Source: Hydractinia symbiolongicarpus (lineage: Eukaryota; Cnidaria; Hydrozoa; Anthoathecata; Hydractiniidae). Taken from it: a stretch of DNA of 64,000 nt. Of this stretch, positions 38,101 through 50,334 are shown piece after piece. The DNA lies in contig NC_079882.1 in the NCBI RefSeq assembly GCF_029227915.1, positions 5,704,001-5,768,000 on the forward strand, read 5' to 3'. Every line of letters begins with the position of its first letter. The stretch's first letter is position 1. Position numbers and translations under genes: made by a program. The notes beneath the pieces were generated by a model that did no database searches, had not been told where the DNA came from, and saw only the letters and a list, made by a program, of their open reading frames with translations.

Positions 38101-41100
38101 TGATCTAAAACTTTTGATAGCATCTTTAGGATTAACTCCGTATAATGGATGATGTTTCAAATCTATAGATAAAATAATTTTCAAACTAAGTTGGGAAGTT
38201 TACTTCAGTCATTATCTCAAGATGCAGTAAACTAATTTATTAACAGAGTTTATTTTTAATTCTTGACATTTTGCTACTTACTCGGTCTGTGATGGCAACT
38301 ATGTGAAAGACATTTTTTGTTATGATGCAGTGTAGATGGTGACCGGGGAGATGAAAAATTTAGCATTCGCGGAGTTCTTTCTTTGTTGGTGATAGTGTGT
38401 GGACTGATGGTAGGTTTTTTATCGTTTGTTGGTTCACACTTTGAAGTTCTTGTAATAATGTCATTTTTATAGGTGACATTTGAATTAAGCTACAAGAATG
38501 ATAAGATACTAACGAAGAATAATGCAAAAAAAAAGCTCTATAAACTTTTTTGGTATCAATAATTTTCTCATTTTAAAATAACAAAACTCAATTAAAAAAT
38601 ACATACAACAGTTGAAATCTTTGATCGAGGTGTTGATCGTCCGTTTGTTTCTCTTTGTGCTGTAGAACTGTCCGTATCTGATAAATTATAAAATTATGGA
38701 ATAACTGTCTTTGCTGAAAAACGCATTTTAATAATAAGATAATAAAATATAAAAATCAAGACGTATTTTTACAAGTTTTTCATTTTTCTAAGAAATTTTT
38801 AAGAATTATATTTCCTTGAAAGAGTTATCGAATCTTACGTTGGTACAACGTCATGTTGAAGTATAAATCCGACGTCTGATAACCTAACGTCGGATCGACG
38901 TCAGTTTATGGTCGAAATACGACGTCGAAGATTACGACGTCGAAGCGACGTTGTAACGACGTGGCCGACGTCGCAACGTAGCAGCGACTAGTAACGGACG
39001 TCTGTACAACTTCGTGTGCCTGCTGAGTTTTCCGGAATCATACTGATTATCTTGTTTTCTTATGTTATGGAGATAAAAATATTTGCTTACGCTGAGCTAG
39101 CTAGCTTTTAATGTTTTTAATTTTGTGAATTTAAATTACTATATTCAAAGATTTTTTTTCTAAAACTTATGCTGGTCAGACAGTTGAGACGTCTTTGCAA
39201 ATAGTGGAAATGTCATACTCTCACTTGTCTTGATAAATGTTGTGTATTTGGTTTGGTTGATATTTACTTATGAATATTTTGTATAGTAAATAAGCACTTT
39301 GTTGTTATTTGTGTTTTTACAACGACAACTGTTTTCTGCGTGGCAAGAAAGTGTCAACAGAAAATTTTCGTTTTCTGACAACAATGAAATTACGTTAATA
39401 TTAGCCTGGCGCACACCAGTTGTAACATTACATAAATTCTTTTGCTATAAAATAATTTCTCTCACACTTAAGGTGAAGCGGTTAACTTGTATACGAAAAA
39501 CAGACAAGATTCCATCAGTAAAAGCGTCTTGATTGAGGTTCTTAGGGGCGCATTTCGTGAATATAAAGAAAGCAATAACTTGAGTACAAATCCTGTTATT
39601 GACTTAAAAGTTGCTATGAGGTGCTTTTAGAACAATATAAAGAAATTAGTTTAAAAAATAGTTCTTTATCAGCTACACTTTCTATTTCCTAAGTCTACTA
39701 AGGGAGGGCAATAAACATTTCCAAAGAAAATAATGGATTTTAACGGAAATTTATTTATCAAAATGATGTGTTTAAAGCCAGTGCTAATAACGCTAAGAAA
39801 TTTCAGACCAACTTTGCTTGTCAGCATCTTTTTAGGCCAAGTGGTAATTAAGCTTAACTCGGCACATAAGTAAGGTAAGGCTATGTATACCGCAAAATTT
39901 TATTTGGGAAACTGAGCTTGTTATCATGATTTTTATTAAGATGTACCTGACAAATTACGATATGTCACGACCCGGTTTAAATAAAATTAGTACTCTGCGC
40001 AGTAGACAACTACAGCACAATTTATTCTAGAATCTTAGTTTTACAAGAATATCAGAATTAAAGCCTTGCAAAATGTGCCAAAATTAATCTTAAAATAATA
40101 CTTCAACTTTATTATAGCTAAAACTGTGCTAACTAAGATTAGAATTCACTACTGGACGCTCATTATTTGTCACTGAACATATTTGACACAACACACTTCT
40201 ATTGATAAACTTATTTACTCATACTTTGATAAGTCATCTTAAAATGTCAAAATGCTTGTGAATGTAAAGAAATTATTGATTCAATGGTACACCTGTATAG
40301 TACCTTATACTTACTACACTACTAAGGACTTACTTAGGGGGTATATGTTATCCCTGGTCAATAATTGAGTTTTTTTATCTACATATAATATTCAACGATC
40401 TAGCTATCTATCTATAAAGCTTTAGCCCTTTAGCCAGTCATATTTATATTGCTTAACTGTCACTGTCAATATTTACACCAAGTAGCTATGCAATAGCTAT
40501 ATTAAACATTAGATTTGAACTGCCATATTATTTTGTCACTATTTTGGACAAGTTCGATCATCAAACTTAAAGGTTTCTAGCAAAACTCATAATTAAAACC
40601 ACTATTTTGTCTTTTATTTTAACTCCAGTTAAAATAAAATCGAACTCGCTGCGTTAGCGCATAAATTCTTGACATCACTTTGTCCAATCACCGCACAGAA
40701 TCGAAAGGCCAGCGCCATGGTCATATTAGTATCACTGTCTCGATGTCAGAAAAGATACAAGAGGCCCTGGGGAGAAGGCTGGATAACATATGTGAAAAAA
40801 ACCGTAAAGCTATTTTAAATGAACATAAACTTTTAATATTTTTTTTTCCTTTTACTTTCTTTCCTTTTCCTTGTTCCCCACTGTTGGTTATGTATAAAGG
40901 CGTGAAGTTTATAAGGAGCATTGAGTACAGTGCGCAAATTCATACAAAAATATTTGCTGGAAGACCAGGAAAATGTTTTAGCATGATCTTAGTGCTGAGA
41001 TCTTGGTTCATAAATAAACTACTTTAAATAAAATTAACAAATAAATAAATAAATGTTTACCTACCTACTGAGATCTCAGATGCGCATGAATAAAATCTCC

Positions 41101-42610
41101 TTATCCTATATGAACAGACGTTTTCTGGTTAGGTGGGATAATGGATACTGTTCCGTATTTCAAAAGTAAAAAACAGATTCCTTTTATCACCCGGAAAAGC
41201 TTTTTTATTCCTTCGTGTTATCAGAAAGCAGGACTAGTATCATACTAAAACATTTTCTTGCCAACCAAGAACATATTCTACATATGAAAAGCCGCTATTG
41301 GTCATAAAACCTGCAGCAAGGTCTGAACTAAGTTTTACCGCGAAAATAGTAAAAAAATAAGACTTAAACAGTTCTTACAGTATTAGTTAGTAAGACATTT
41401 ACCACAGACCTTACTGGAAACTTAGGCAAGGATTAATTAGGCTTAATAACAGTAATCATTAATTAAGGTTAATAACATCATTGACTGAAGAATCGCCTAC
41501 TTTAATCTTAAAATTTCTTTTTTTATAACTAAAGAATTTTAAAATTAATCACAGTTCCGATCTTTCCAAGCTCTAAATTATATAAATTTCCCCCAAAAGG
41601 GAACTCGATTCTATGGTGGAGACGGGATAAATTTATTACGTTTTATGCCGATAATTTGTATTAATTTTTACTTGGCGTTGACGGTGGCGGCGATGAGGAA
41701 GAAAATAGCGTTTGTAGAGTTGAATGTCCAGTGATGACTGTGTGGAAACCTATTGCTTCATTGGTTGTTGATTCATATTTAGATATTGTTGTAATATCTT
41801 CATTATTATTTTTGACACTTGGATTTAGCTAAATGGAAAAATGTTAACAGAAAATAGAAAGAAATCATATTTTCAAATTCATTTTTTTATTTATCTTTTT
41901 TCCCCCGTTTTATAATTATCTTGACACTAAAGATATTTTGAATCATTTTAAAATAATCACAATAAAGTTTTATTCAAAGTTGAGTTTTGTTACATACTGT
42001 GGATGATTTTCTTGGCCGTTGTGTTAATCTTGTCTGTCTGTGTGTCTTCTTGTGTGAAGAATGCACATATGCTAAATTAAGACATTTGAAAACTGCACTA
42101 TGTCACAACATTGCACGAAATGGAAATTCCTCCTTGCTTCCAAATACATCTAAATCTTTGGTCAAGCAAAGATTCTTGTCATGAGGAAGATGGACAAAAT
42201 AAGAATAAGTAAAGGCTTCTTTTAAACACTTGTAAAAATATATTAAGCATTTCTTATATAACGTATCAAAAATCGCATAATATGGCTTACACCTTATTGC
42301 ATAAAACAGCACAAAATGAGGTGATTTTTCATAGTGATGTTTTCTTATATGCAAAAAACTGTCTGTCATCCTTTGTGCACATGCTTTATAATGTATACAA
42401 GTTTTATAAATGCAATGGCTTCTTCCCGTTCCAACTAAAGAAGAATCTCTCTTCCAATCTCAGCTAGGAATTGTGACACTAAAACTTAATCACAAGCACC
42501 CTATTGGTGGTCCACCACTCTTAATAACTCGTTCATCAGGAATCGCTTAAAAAAAATTTACCTGATCCAAAAATACAAAGAATGACAACCACTTGAAAAA
42601 TTAGTAACAT
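32164..42610 (-). CDS. Adhesion GPCR, gene 2 (about 21 coding exons)
   Basis: Paralogue of gene 1, of about 755 residues. Exons in order: 42610-42562 (signal peptide MLLIFQVVVILCIFGS), 42071-41998, 41828-41672, 38677-38607, 38489-38282 (Ser/Thr/Pro-rich stalk), 38162-38062, 37010-36893, about 36800-36730 (tentative), 36659-36444, 36372-36306, 36133-36034 (GAIN), 35543-35376 (GPS: HECVFW, STNGC, CNCVHLTDFSILM), 35076-34967 (TM1), 33894-33789, 33624-33474 (TM3), 33381-33315, 33228-33162 (TM5, CWLSW), 33018-32942, 32867-32741 (TM6), 32565-32524 (TM7), 32262-32164. All other junctions agree in phase. The stalk has basic and Ser/Thr-rich exons and no known binding domain. The cytoplasmic tail is short, ending STAQT. 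Confidence 0.9.
37930..38003 (+). mobile_element. Degenerate Helitron 3' end in receptor gene 2 intron
   Basis: TCTACGGGCTAACAACTAG followed by T closely resembles the 3' terminus of the Helitron units at 24-32 kb, but the left arm of the hairpin is eroded. The 5' end could not be located. Confidence 0.45.
38838..39002. repeat. Block of clustered GACGTC palindromes
   Basis: Within about 165 bp there are six perfect GACGTC sites plus several ACGTC or GACGT half-sites, with far more CpG than the surroundings. Several sites lie in longer palindromes such as CGACGTCG. The block is in the large intron between stalk exons of receptor gene 2. It is probably a transposon end or small palindromic element; it could also bind CREB/ATF-like factors, whose core site is TGACGTCA. 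Confidence 0.6.
39010..41665. other. Large intron of receptor gene 2, no gene seen
   Basis: No stalk-like exon in phase and no transposon end was recognised here. A plus-strand open frame of 115 codons at 40680 is low in complexity and matches nothing I know. Confidence 0.5.
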
Positions 42611-42619
42611 TGCTAATTT

Positions 42620-43970
42620 ATTTAAATTTCACCAAACTCTTGTGACAAACATTATATGGAAGCGTTATTTCGAAAAATCAGTAAGTAATGTTCCTTTCGT
42701 TTCGTCAGAAGTTTTTTTATAAATAGATGTTTTTTTTGGTGATTTTGCTCTTAGCAAATTAAGAAAATAATGAAACCATTAACAACTATTTAACGAAGAA
42801 AGTCAAGAGCAGATGTTTCCCCTTTTATCTTGTACGGCGGAGTAATTAACTCGTATTGGAAAGCGACTTTTCTAAAAGCAATAAGTTTCTCCTTTTTTAA
42901 AATGAGATTCAATGTTTGCACACTAGGTGGGGTGGATCATTTTACAATTGCTTTCTATGACCTAGCTGTTTTCAATTTAAATAAACAGAAAAATTATTTG
43001 CTTCAGGAAATAGGAAACCCTTTCTCATGTAGTTGTAAAAAAAAAGAGCGAGAAGAAACGAGTCTAGCATGTCATCCAACATCACTATGTTAGACAAAAT
43101 GTTTTTACCGTTTAATGTCATTTAAAATTCTTAAAAAACTAAAGAAAATCGTACTTATTGATCAAAATAACGTGATTGTGGACGAATAAGGCGTCTATTA
43201 CTTTATAATACCATTGTGAATTTGCAGCTTATAGTGCGCCCAAAAAAATATGGTTGCTATTATAGACACTAGTTCTCAACTTACTGCGTGTCATCTTCAA
43301 TTTTGCAATAATTCAACTTCTAAAAACTTTCAAGAGGCAAAACAAATGTATGAAACATTTGATTGGAAACTGTAAAGCCGCACTGCAGTGCCATTGTGGT
43401 AAATATTCAAAGGAAACTTTATTTCTGCTTCACGCGTAAATAGTATAAAACTTAAAAAATATTTAAATTCAAAGCTGACCTTATTCACACCTAAGTTTAA
43501 AATACATGTATGATTTATTCTAAGTGTTTGTGTAGGAAGGATAGAAATAGAGAAGGAGAACCATTTTACTTCACAGCTATAGATATCTTTTCAAAACTGG
43601 AATCATAGGGTCATCTCGCGCGCCTGATTTTTTTTATAAAAATATGATCAGAATAACTTGCTCCTAACAAACGGAGCGCGGAAAACAATTTGATGTCAAA
43701 TGTACCTTCATTGTGCTTATCATAGCAATTAAATGTTTTAAATAACTGTGCAGTGTATTACTTTGTAATCCCGTCGCACGTTGTAGTCTTACATGCAGAA
43801 AAACACGATTTTGTCGCATTTTTAAATTTGATGAACATTTATAACACGAAAATACGTGCATTTCAACAGAACGGGAATTTCTTTTTCCTATGCACGAAAT
43901 ACGCAGTATTTATAAGTTTTAACAGCTCAGAAATATTTGTAAGAAGTACTTAGATTCGTGCGAAAGAAGC
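42620..43970. other. Intergenic region, no gene seen
   Basis: This is the upstream side of receptor gene 2 and should hold its promoter. A TATTTATAAAA-like box on the minus strand lies near 42720, about 110 bp upstream of the signal-peptide exon. The remaining short open frames look like chance. Confidence 0.4.
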
Positions 43971-44466
43971 TAAAAGTGTTTGTACCAATTAAAAAACATG
44001 TCATACTTTAATTATATTTATGAAACCAACTGGCTTAACGTTAAAATAACTTATGGTCTTTGTAAGACTTCTTAATACAGTAGAGTCTCCATAACTCGAA
44101 CCTCTATAACTCGAATCTCTCCTTAACTCGAACAAATTCGTTGGCACCGTGAAAATTTCCTAATAAACTCTTATAAAAAAACCTCTACAACTCGAACCTC
44201 CATAACTCGAATCTTCCCTTAACTCGAACAAATTTTTTTGTCCCTTGGAGACTTTTCTCTCCATAACTCGAATTTTCTGACATCATAATCAAAATTCGAA
44301 CAGTTTTCCTGATAAATTGGGTCTAAAAATCTTGTTAATACGTGTTTTGCAGGCCTTATTATTAATTCGAATGATTAATGATGCGTCATCCAAACCTTTC
44401 GAACGTCTTTTTCGAACGTTTTCGAGAAAATCTAAAGAATTTCAAAAGAAAGACACTCTCATAACA

Positions 44467-46009
44467 ATGTCGTCTGTGGCAGGATCAAAGCGTCGAATTG
44501 ACAATAAGTCGTGCAAAATCAAGTACAAAGCTCTTAAAGCGTTGGAAAAGGGTACTGCGCCAAAGGATGTGGCAAAAGAGTTCAAAATTCCTCCAAGCAC
44601 CCTGTCAACTTGGAAAAAAAATAAAGAAAAGATTTACAAGCAGTTTAACAACGGGCAAACATCACAAATCAAAACATGGTAACAATCGAATGTTTTCTAT
44701 TCGAATCATGGCCATGGCATTCTAAATTTAGAATTCCATGATTCGAATCAAACAAAATGTAAAGCTCCATCTACACTAGTCACAACTACAGAGATAAACG
44801 TTTTTCTCATCCATTCCTTTCAGGTATGGAGTATCCTTCAAAACCATCGCTGGAGAATCACGGTCCGTCACTGAGGAAATGACAGCGCCATGGTCGGAGA
44901 CAACATCACCAACCATTCTCTCCCGCTATCCTCTGGAAGACATTTTTAACGCCGACGAATTTGGGCTTTTATTTCAATGCCTTCCCAATAAAACTTTGCA
45001 TATGAAAGGTGATAAGTGTTCTGGAGGAAAACACAGCAAAGTTAGACTTACTGGTTTAGCTGCTGGTAATGCCTTGGGGGAACGATTGCCAATGTTTGTA
45101 ATCGGCAAGTCCGCCAACCCTCGTTGCTTTAAAGGTGTCAAAACACTACCCTGTCGATACCGTTCGCAAAAGAAGAGTTGGATGTCTGGAGAGCTGTTCG
45201 AAGAGTGGGTACGCGAGCTTGATCAAAAATTCTCTGTCTCTAAGCGAAAAATTGCTTTGATTATTGACAATTGTACCGCACATCCTCATGTTGAAAACCT
45301 GGAATGGGTAGAATTGATCTTTCTTCCTCCAAATACCACGTCCCGAACCCAACCTATGGACCAAGGAATTATCCGCGCCCTGAAAGCAAAATATCGATCG
45401 CTAGCAGTGCGGAAATTGATAAAAGCCTTGGACGAGGAAAAATCGATTCTTGCAGCTATGTACATGCTAAGGAAAGCATGGGATGATGTTTCCAACAAAA
45501 CATTCACCAATTGCTTTCGAAAATCAGAAATTTCCCAAAAGGATGCAGAAAGAGCGATCAACGAAGATGACGACCCTTTTAAAAGTTTAACCAGCGAAGT
45601 AGAAGAAGACCCAATTCCAACCCTCGATGCTGAACTCTCTTACATAAAACGAAGGTTTCCTGACCACATTGATCCTGACTTATCAACTGAAGATTTCATT
45701 GATTTTGACATTGAAGTCAGTACATCCCTTGGGCGTCTGAAGACTGCTGACATCATTGCTGAGATCACTGGGACTCAAGACGAAGAATTAAAAGAGGTCG
45801 ACGAAGAAGACAAGGAGGAAGAAGATAAGATCACAAGACCGACGGCCGAGCAAGTGCGTACAGCTATCAACGTCCTCGAAGACTTGAGTATTTTTTCACA
45901 TTTTGGAGAAGAAATGATAGCTTCCCTGAAGGACTTGAATCGTAATATCGCCAAAGATTTTGATATGAGTTGTAAGCAAACAGTTATCACCGACTTCTTT
46001 TCTAAATAA
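44467..46009 (+). pseudogene. Tigger transposase missing its second DNA-binding domain
   Basis: The N-terminus (44467-44682) has a helix-turn-helix, DVAKEFKIPPSTLSTWKKN. A long frame to 46009 carries the catalytic core: NADEFGLLF (first Asp), LIIDNCTAHP (second Asp) and QPMDQGIIRALKAKYR (third Asp), the DDD set of pogo-like enzymes. It is followed by an acidic stretch and a C-terminal tail. In-frame coding actually begins again near 44824 (RYGVSFKTIAGESRS), upstream of the ATG at 44879. The CENP-B-type second helix-turn-helix expected between the two parts is missing. About 150 bp of unrelated DNA replaces it, with a fold-back at 44699-44748. That spacer ends TTTCAG and starts after ATG/GTAACA, so splicing could join the parts in frame. 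Confidence 0.8.
44699..44748. repeat. Fold-back inside Tigger transposase gene
   Basis: Arms ATTCGAATCATGG (44699-44711) and CCATGATTCGAAT (44736-44748) surround the palindrome ATTCTAAATTTAGAAT (44719-44734). It sits exactly where the second DNA-binding domain is missing. Confidence 0.85.
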
Positions 46010-47157
46010 ACATTAAAAAGTTCATTAAAAGTGTATTGTTTTGACTTTCATTAACCTAATAGCCCCCTTAAAGTTAGACTTAAGATTAAATATAACGTTT
46101 TTATCCAGCTGGTTCACGTAAAGGGAGGATATTGCGCTAAAAGTTGAAAACCTCTACAACTCGAATGTCTCCATAACTCGAACGATTTCCTTTTCCCCGT
46201 GGCTGTTCGAGTTATGGAGACTCTACTGTAGTAATTCATCTTTTAGACTCATTTTATCAACTATTGACACATCCACATTACAAGTTAGCTAAATTCCTTG
46301 TTCCAATCTTGACTCCCTTAACAGTCAATGAGTTTAATGTTTCAGACTCCTTTTCGTTTGCAAATGAAATTAAGAGCCAGAGAATTGTAATTTATTTATG
46401 GCAAGCTTAGATGTCGATTCTCTTTCCACGAATATTTCTTCACAAGAAACCATTGATAGAGCATTAAATGATAACACTGACAAATTTAGTAAATTATGTA
46501 AGGGTTATTTAAAAAAATTCTATCATTGGCTACAGGAGACTCGTATTTTACATTTGACGGTCAGTTATACAAGCAAGTCGATAATGCTGCCATGGGCTCA
46601 CCTTTTGGCCTCAGTCTTGCTATGCCTTTTCTTTTACATCAATATACTAATTATAGTAGCTTTTTTGCCAGATTAATATTAAACTGGTTTTGTTTTGACA
46701 TTGATTTATTTTCCGAATCTTCTTCTTAGAAACATACTGTTAAAAAATGGCTATATCTGAAGGCTTATCGATCAATGCGTTAAGTCATTTCTCGACAGAA
46801 CCTTCGAAGATAAAATAAGGTTTCATCACCGTGCCGAAGCTAGAAGTTTTTATTATTTTACCATACTTAGGTAGATCAGTGCCGTAACCACGAATTTCGT
46901 TTTGGGAGGGCCAGCCTAGTTTTAGTGTCTAAGGAGGCCCCACCATGGTTGGGCCGAGGGCCCAAGAAAATTTTTGAATTTTGAGTGCGCTAGATTGGCT
47001 AAAAAAGCCTTTTTGAGAGTACTTTTTAAAGAAATTTAATCACTAGAAATCACGAAAATAAAGGAAAATACAGACAATTGCTCCAGTTTTCTGAGTTTTT
47101 TTTTTAAATCAGGAAATAAACGTTTACATAAATTTCATGAACAAAAGACTAAAAATG

Positions 47158-49453
47158 TTATCTATTGTAATAGCCAAAAGTGTCTATTCTGCTTTGGTGT
47201 TTATCGATAAATTCATCTCCTATTTGAGTTAAATCCTTTTTGTCAACGGAATCAGTATGAATATGGAGGACCATCAAATTGTTCAAACGTAAATTCGTGG
47301 TTTTTGATCTAAGGTACGTTTTGACTCGTTTCAAAGCAGAAAACGATCTTTCGCTGATGGCGTTTGTGGACGGCATTACCAACAACAATTTCGCTATTTT
47401 GACAACTTCACTTAGAAGAGTTCTTTGAGATTGATCAAAACTTTGTAACAGCTTGATTAGATCGGTTACTTTGAATTTCTCTTTGTCGTAACCAAGGTTG
47501 GATGCGATGACTGGGAGTAGCGGTATTTGGACTTTAGCAAGTGACTCGTTGATATCTCCTTCGTAGAAACGACAAACTGCTTTTAGATGACTTTCTCATT
47601 CCTGACCAGTGATCGATTTTAAAAGAACTTCCTGTAAATTGACGTATGTCTTGTAATCAGGTTGATCGAATCTTTGTTTGATGTAGTTAATAACTAGATC
47701 GAAAGTTTCAAAGTAAACGTGGCGATAGTGATCTTTGGCAGTGTCATGAAAATGATATGTTTCAGGAGGGCCATCTGATACTTTGTTAAAATAATCTGGC
47801 ATCTTTCTTTTTCGTGGGGAGTTTAGGATCAGATACTCCGAGTTGTGATTTCCAGACATGAACTCGCTCCCAAAATAGCTCAAACAATTCGTTGCTTCTG
47901 ATCTTCTCTAACACAGCTAAGACTTCCGACACCCGTTGCTGTCCCTCTGCTGCCGAAATATCTCCTTGGAGAGACCTGCTAAGATTATCTGTATGTTTCA
48001 ATAGGGTTTCACCAAGACAACAGCAGAAGACAAAATTAAAACTAGACATAACAGTCATTACTCCGTTGATTCTCGCTCTCATATCTGGAAGCTTAACATT
48101 CGATAATGACCATGTCCAAAGCTCCATTAATTCCTTATGGTTTTCAAGAAAGGATTCAAGAACCTCACCTCGCACAGTCCATCGTGTAGGAGAAAACTCA
48201 TGGACCGATTGGATTCAATTCCTGTTGCTTCTCTGATATTCTTTAATTGTGTGTCTCTCTTTGGCGATTTTTTGACAAGTTTACATATTTCATAGGCAGT
48301 TCCAAACGCTTCTTTAAGTTCAGGGATTTCTTTTATCACATCGCCAACAGCTAAATTCAAAGCATGTCCGTAACAGTGTGTGTACAAACATTTTTCATTC
48401 AACGATTTGATTTGGGTAGCAACTCCAGATCTGTGACCAGCCATGGATGCAGCTCCATCATAACATTGGCCGCGAGCATTTTCTAATTTCAAGTTCATTC
48501 GTAAAAGAATATCTTTGATTAAAAAAACGATTTGGTCAGCACTAGTATCAGGTAGTGGATGGAGGCCAATGAACTCCTCGTGAGCCTGTAATTCATCATC
48601 AACCCACCGAATGCAAATGACAAGTTGTTCCGTATTTGAGACATCCCCTGTTTCATCTGCAAGGATTGTGAAAATCTCAGCTGACTGAATATTTTTTGCA
48701 ATGTCACGTAAAATACTAAGTGCTTCGATTCGCAGCATTTCGTTTTGAATAGCTGGTGACGTGTAGTTTTGGTTTTTTGCAAGCCATGCACTCAGTTCCT
48801 TATCATCTTCACATCGGAGTAAAAGTAACTGGTGGAAGTTCGAATTCAACTCGCTGTGTGTTTCCTCATCCAAATTGCCTCTAAACGGAAGTGATTGTCG
48901 CCCTAGATATCGAACGCTTTGCAACAGTTTTAACAGCATTCGTCTATCCCTTTCCTTTGTGGCTGCAAGATTATCTACCATGAAAAACTGTCTCTGCTTT
49001 TGTTGCAGAAATCATGCTTTTTCTAAGAGCACTGAGACAAGTAAAGCAGAAAGCAGCGTCTTTATTTTGGTCGTAATGTAACCAGAGGAACTTGTCAAAC
49101 CATGTTGGGTTAAACGATCTTTGTTTCGGATCTTTACCAAACGTTGTTTTTGGAAAACTCAAAGAACGAGGTTGGTTCGGTTTAGATGGATCACTCGTTG
49201 TTTCCTTAAAATTATTCTCCGGGTTTGTTGGTGCTGTCGTTGTAGGTGTCGTCGTTGTAGGTGTTGTTGTTGCTTCTTCGTTTGTTCGTCTGAAAAGCAA
49301 AACAAGTGTAAAGGTTGCTTGGATAACAGTTATGTGATGAATTAAAAAGCAGTGGTGGGGTTAACAAAGTAATTAAATATTTATTTATTAATAAGTCACT
49401 TACTTTTCAGGTCTAATAAGCCATTTTGATAAATCACTTGTTTTCTTCGGCAT
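47158..49453 (-). pseudogene. hAT transposase with TTF zinc finger, lightly broken
   Basis: Exon 1 (49453-49404, MPKKTSDLSKWLIRPEK) splices over a short intron to a Thr-rich stretch and a TTF-type finger (WFDKFLWLHYDQNKD then FCFTC). The catalytic part follows, with ILADETGDVSNTEQ (first Asp) and QCYDGAASMAGHRSG (second Asp). The C-terminus has the hAT dimer region LLVMPSTNAISERSFSALKR. Breaks: a short deletion with frameshift near 48975, frameshifts near 48150 and 47830, and a TGA near 47600. The domain set is like that of ZMYM-type TTF/hAT proteins of animals. Confidence 0.85.
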
Positions 49454-49570
49454 TTTCACTCTTTTTCAAATTAGTCTGTTACTTTGTTAATTCTATATTC
49501 TTACACGTTTTTTTTTTTTTTTTTTTTTTGAAGTCAGTCCAACTCGTTCTCGTCTTCTCACAAACACTAT

Positions 49571-49676
49571 TTTCAGAATGTAGTTTCCATCCAATTTCAT
49601 CATCATTTCCATGCAGCAAACACTATCAGAATGTAGTTTCCATCCAATTTCATTATCATTTCCATGCAGCAAGTAT
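49571..49676 (+). repeat. 53-bp tandem duplication in hAT 5' region
   Basis: Two adjacent near-identical copies around AGAATGTAGTTTCCATCC. It lies in the 5' leader of the hAT transposase gene, so it may be part of its promoter or a transposase-binding region. A T-run of about twenty lies just left, near 49510-49528. Confidence 0.8.
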
Positions 49677-50334
49677 AAGAGTCACGCGTTTTAAATAAAT
49701 AAAAGAGTGGAAATCGGTTATAAATCATTCTCAATAAGTGTTTAGTTTGTTTATATATAACAAATGGTCTTAGACATAAGACAAAACGTTTTTCTTAACT
49801 TGTCATAACCATCTTTGAAAAAAATTATTGGGGGGCCCGGCCCCCCCTGGCCCCCCCGGTGGTTACGGCACTGTAGATTATCTTGGAAACTGCGATCTCG
49901 TTAAACCAACACATTTGATGATAATCTTTCATATTGTATGCTTAGGATTGCTTTCACATCTGGTTGTAGAATTCAAGATTTCTTCCGTTTTAGAACATGC
50001 AGATTTCTGTAAAAATAGACCTACTTTGGAGAACTTTTTTATACTCTGCACCGCTACTAGTAATTACGAATTGGAGTTAGAGGAGAGTCTGTTGATCCGT
50101 AAGAACAAGTCAATTCTCAAAAGAAACATTACGTTGTGCCATTATTTCTATTTTCCGATAGCTGACTTCCCCTTAGGATTAGTTTATGATCATACGATAC
50201 GATCGTACGATCATATATATACGTACAGTGTTGTGCTAATTTCTTTTCATCTATTTTATAACGCCAGACACTTCATAATTTGTCATTGTTAAACATGTCA
50301 AGGTTTTTTTGTGCAACTATGTTTAGGCACAAAA

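Larger units (their letters stand above)
44078..46228 (+). mobile_element. Tigger/pogo transposon, 2151 bp, TA duplication
   Basis: Ends are CAGTAGAGTCTCCATAACTC and its inverse, flanked by TA (44076-44077 and 46229-46230). Subterminal ATAACTCGAA repeats occur about nine times near both ends and may be transposase binding sites. The element lies inside the Penelope-like relic, which reads across the insertion. The copy at 51894 is very similar, so the family moved recently. Confidence 0.92.
46877..49873 (-). mobile_element. hAT transposon, 2997 bp, 5-bp duplication
   Basis: The ends read CAGTGCCGTAACCAC and its inverse, followed inward by G/C-rich runs. The flanking duplication is TAGAT (46872-46876 and 49874-49878), that is 5 bp rather than the usual 8; hAT groups with 5-bp duplications are known. 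It carries a TTF-finger hAT transposase on the minus strand and interrupts the Penelope-like relic. Confidence 0.88.
43975..50330 (+). mobile_element. Penelope-like retroelement relic with two nested insertions
   Basis: Pieces of one reverse transcriptase appear in order on the plus strand, separated by a Tigger (44078-46228) and a hAT element (46877-49873). Before the Tigger: MKPTGLTLK and ITYGLCK. After it: RLILSTID, HYKLAKFLVPILTPLTVNEF, MASLDVDSLSTNIS, and GDSYFTFDGQLYKQVDNAAM followed by GSPFG. After the hAT element, the connector and a nuclease-domain tail LELEESLLIRKNKSILKRNI. These motifs are typical of Penelope-like RT plus GIY-YIG proteins. Many stops and frameshifts make it dead. 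The 5' end is unclear. Confidence 0.75.

Noticed and set aside
40680-41027. A 115-codon plus-strand protein in receptor gene 2 intron
   Set aside because: Low complexity (Phe/Pro run), no domain, no splice support.
42830-43093. An 87-codon Cys-containing frame
   Set aside because: Looks attractive next to a receptor gene, but there is no signal peptide, no regular Cys spacing and no splice context.
47892-48236. Plus-strand open frame
   Set aside because: Antisense shadow of the hAT transposase.
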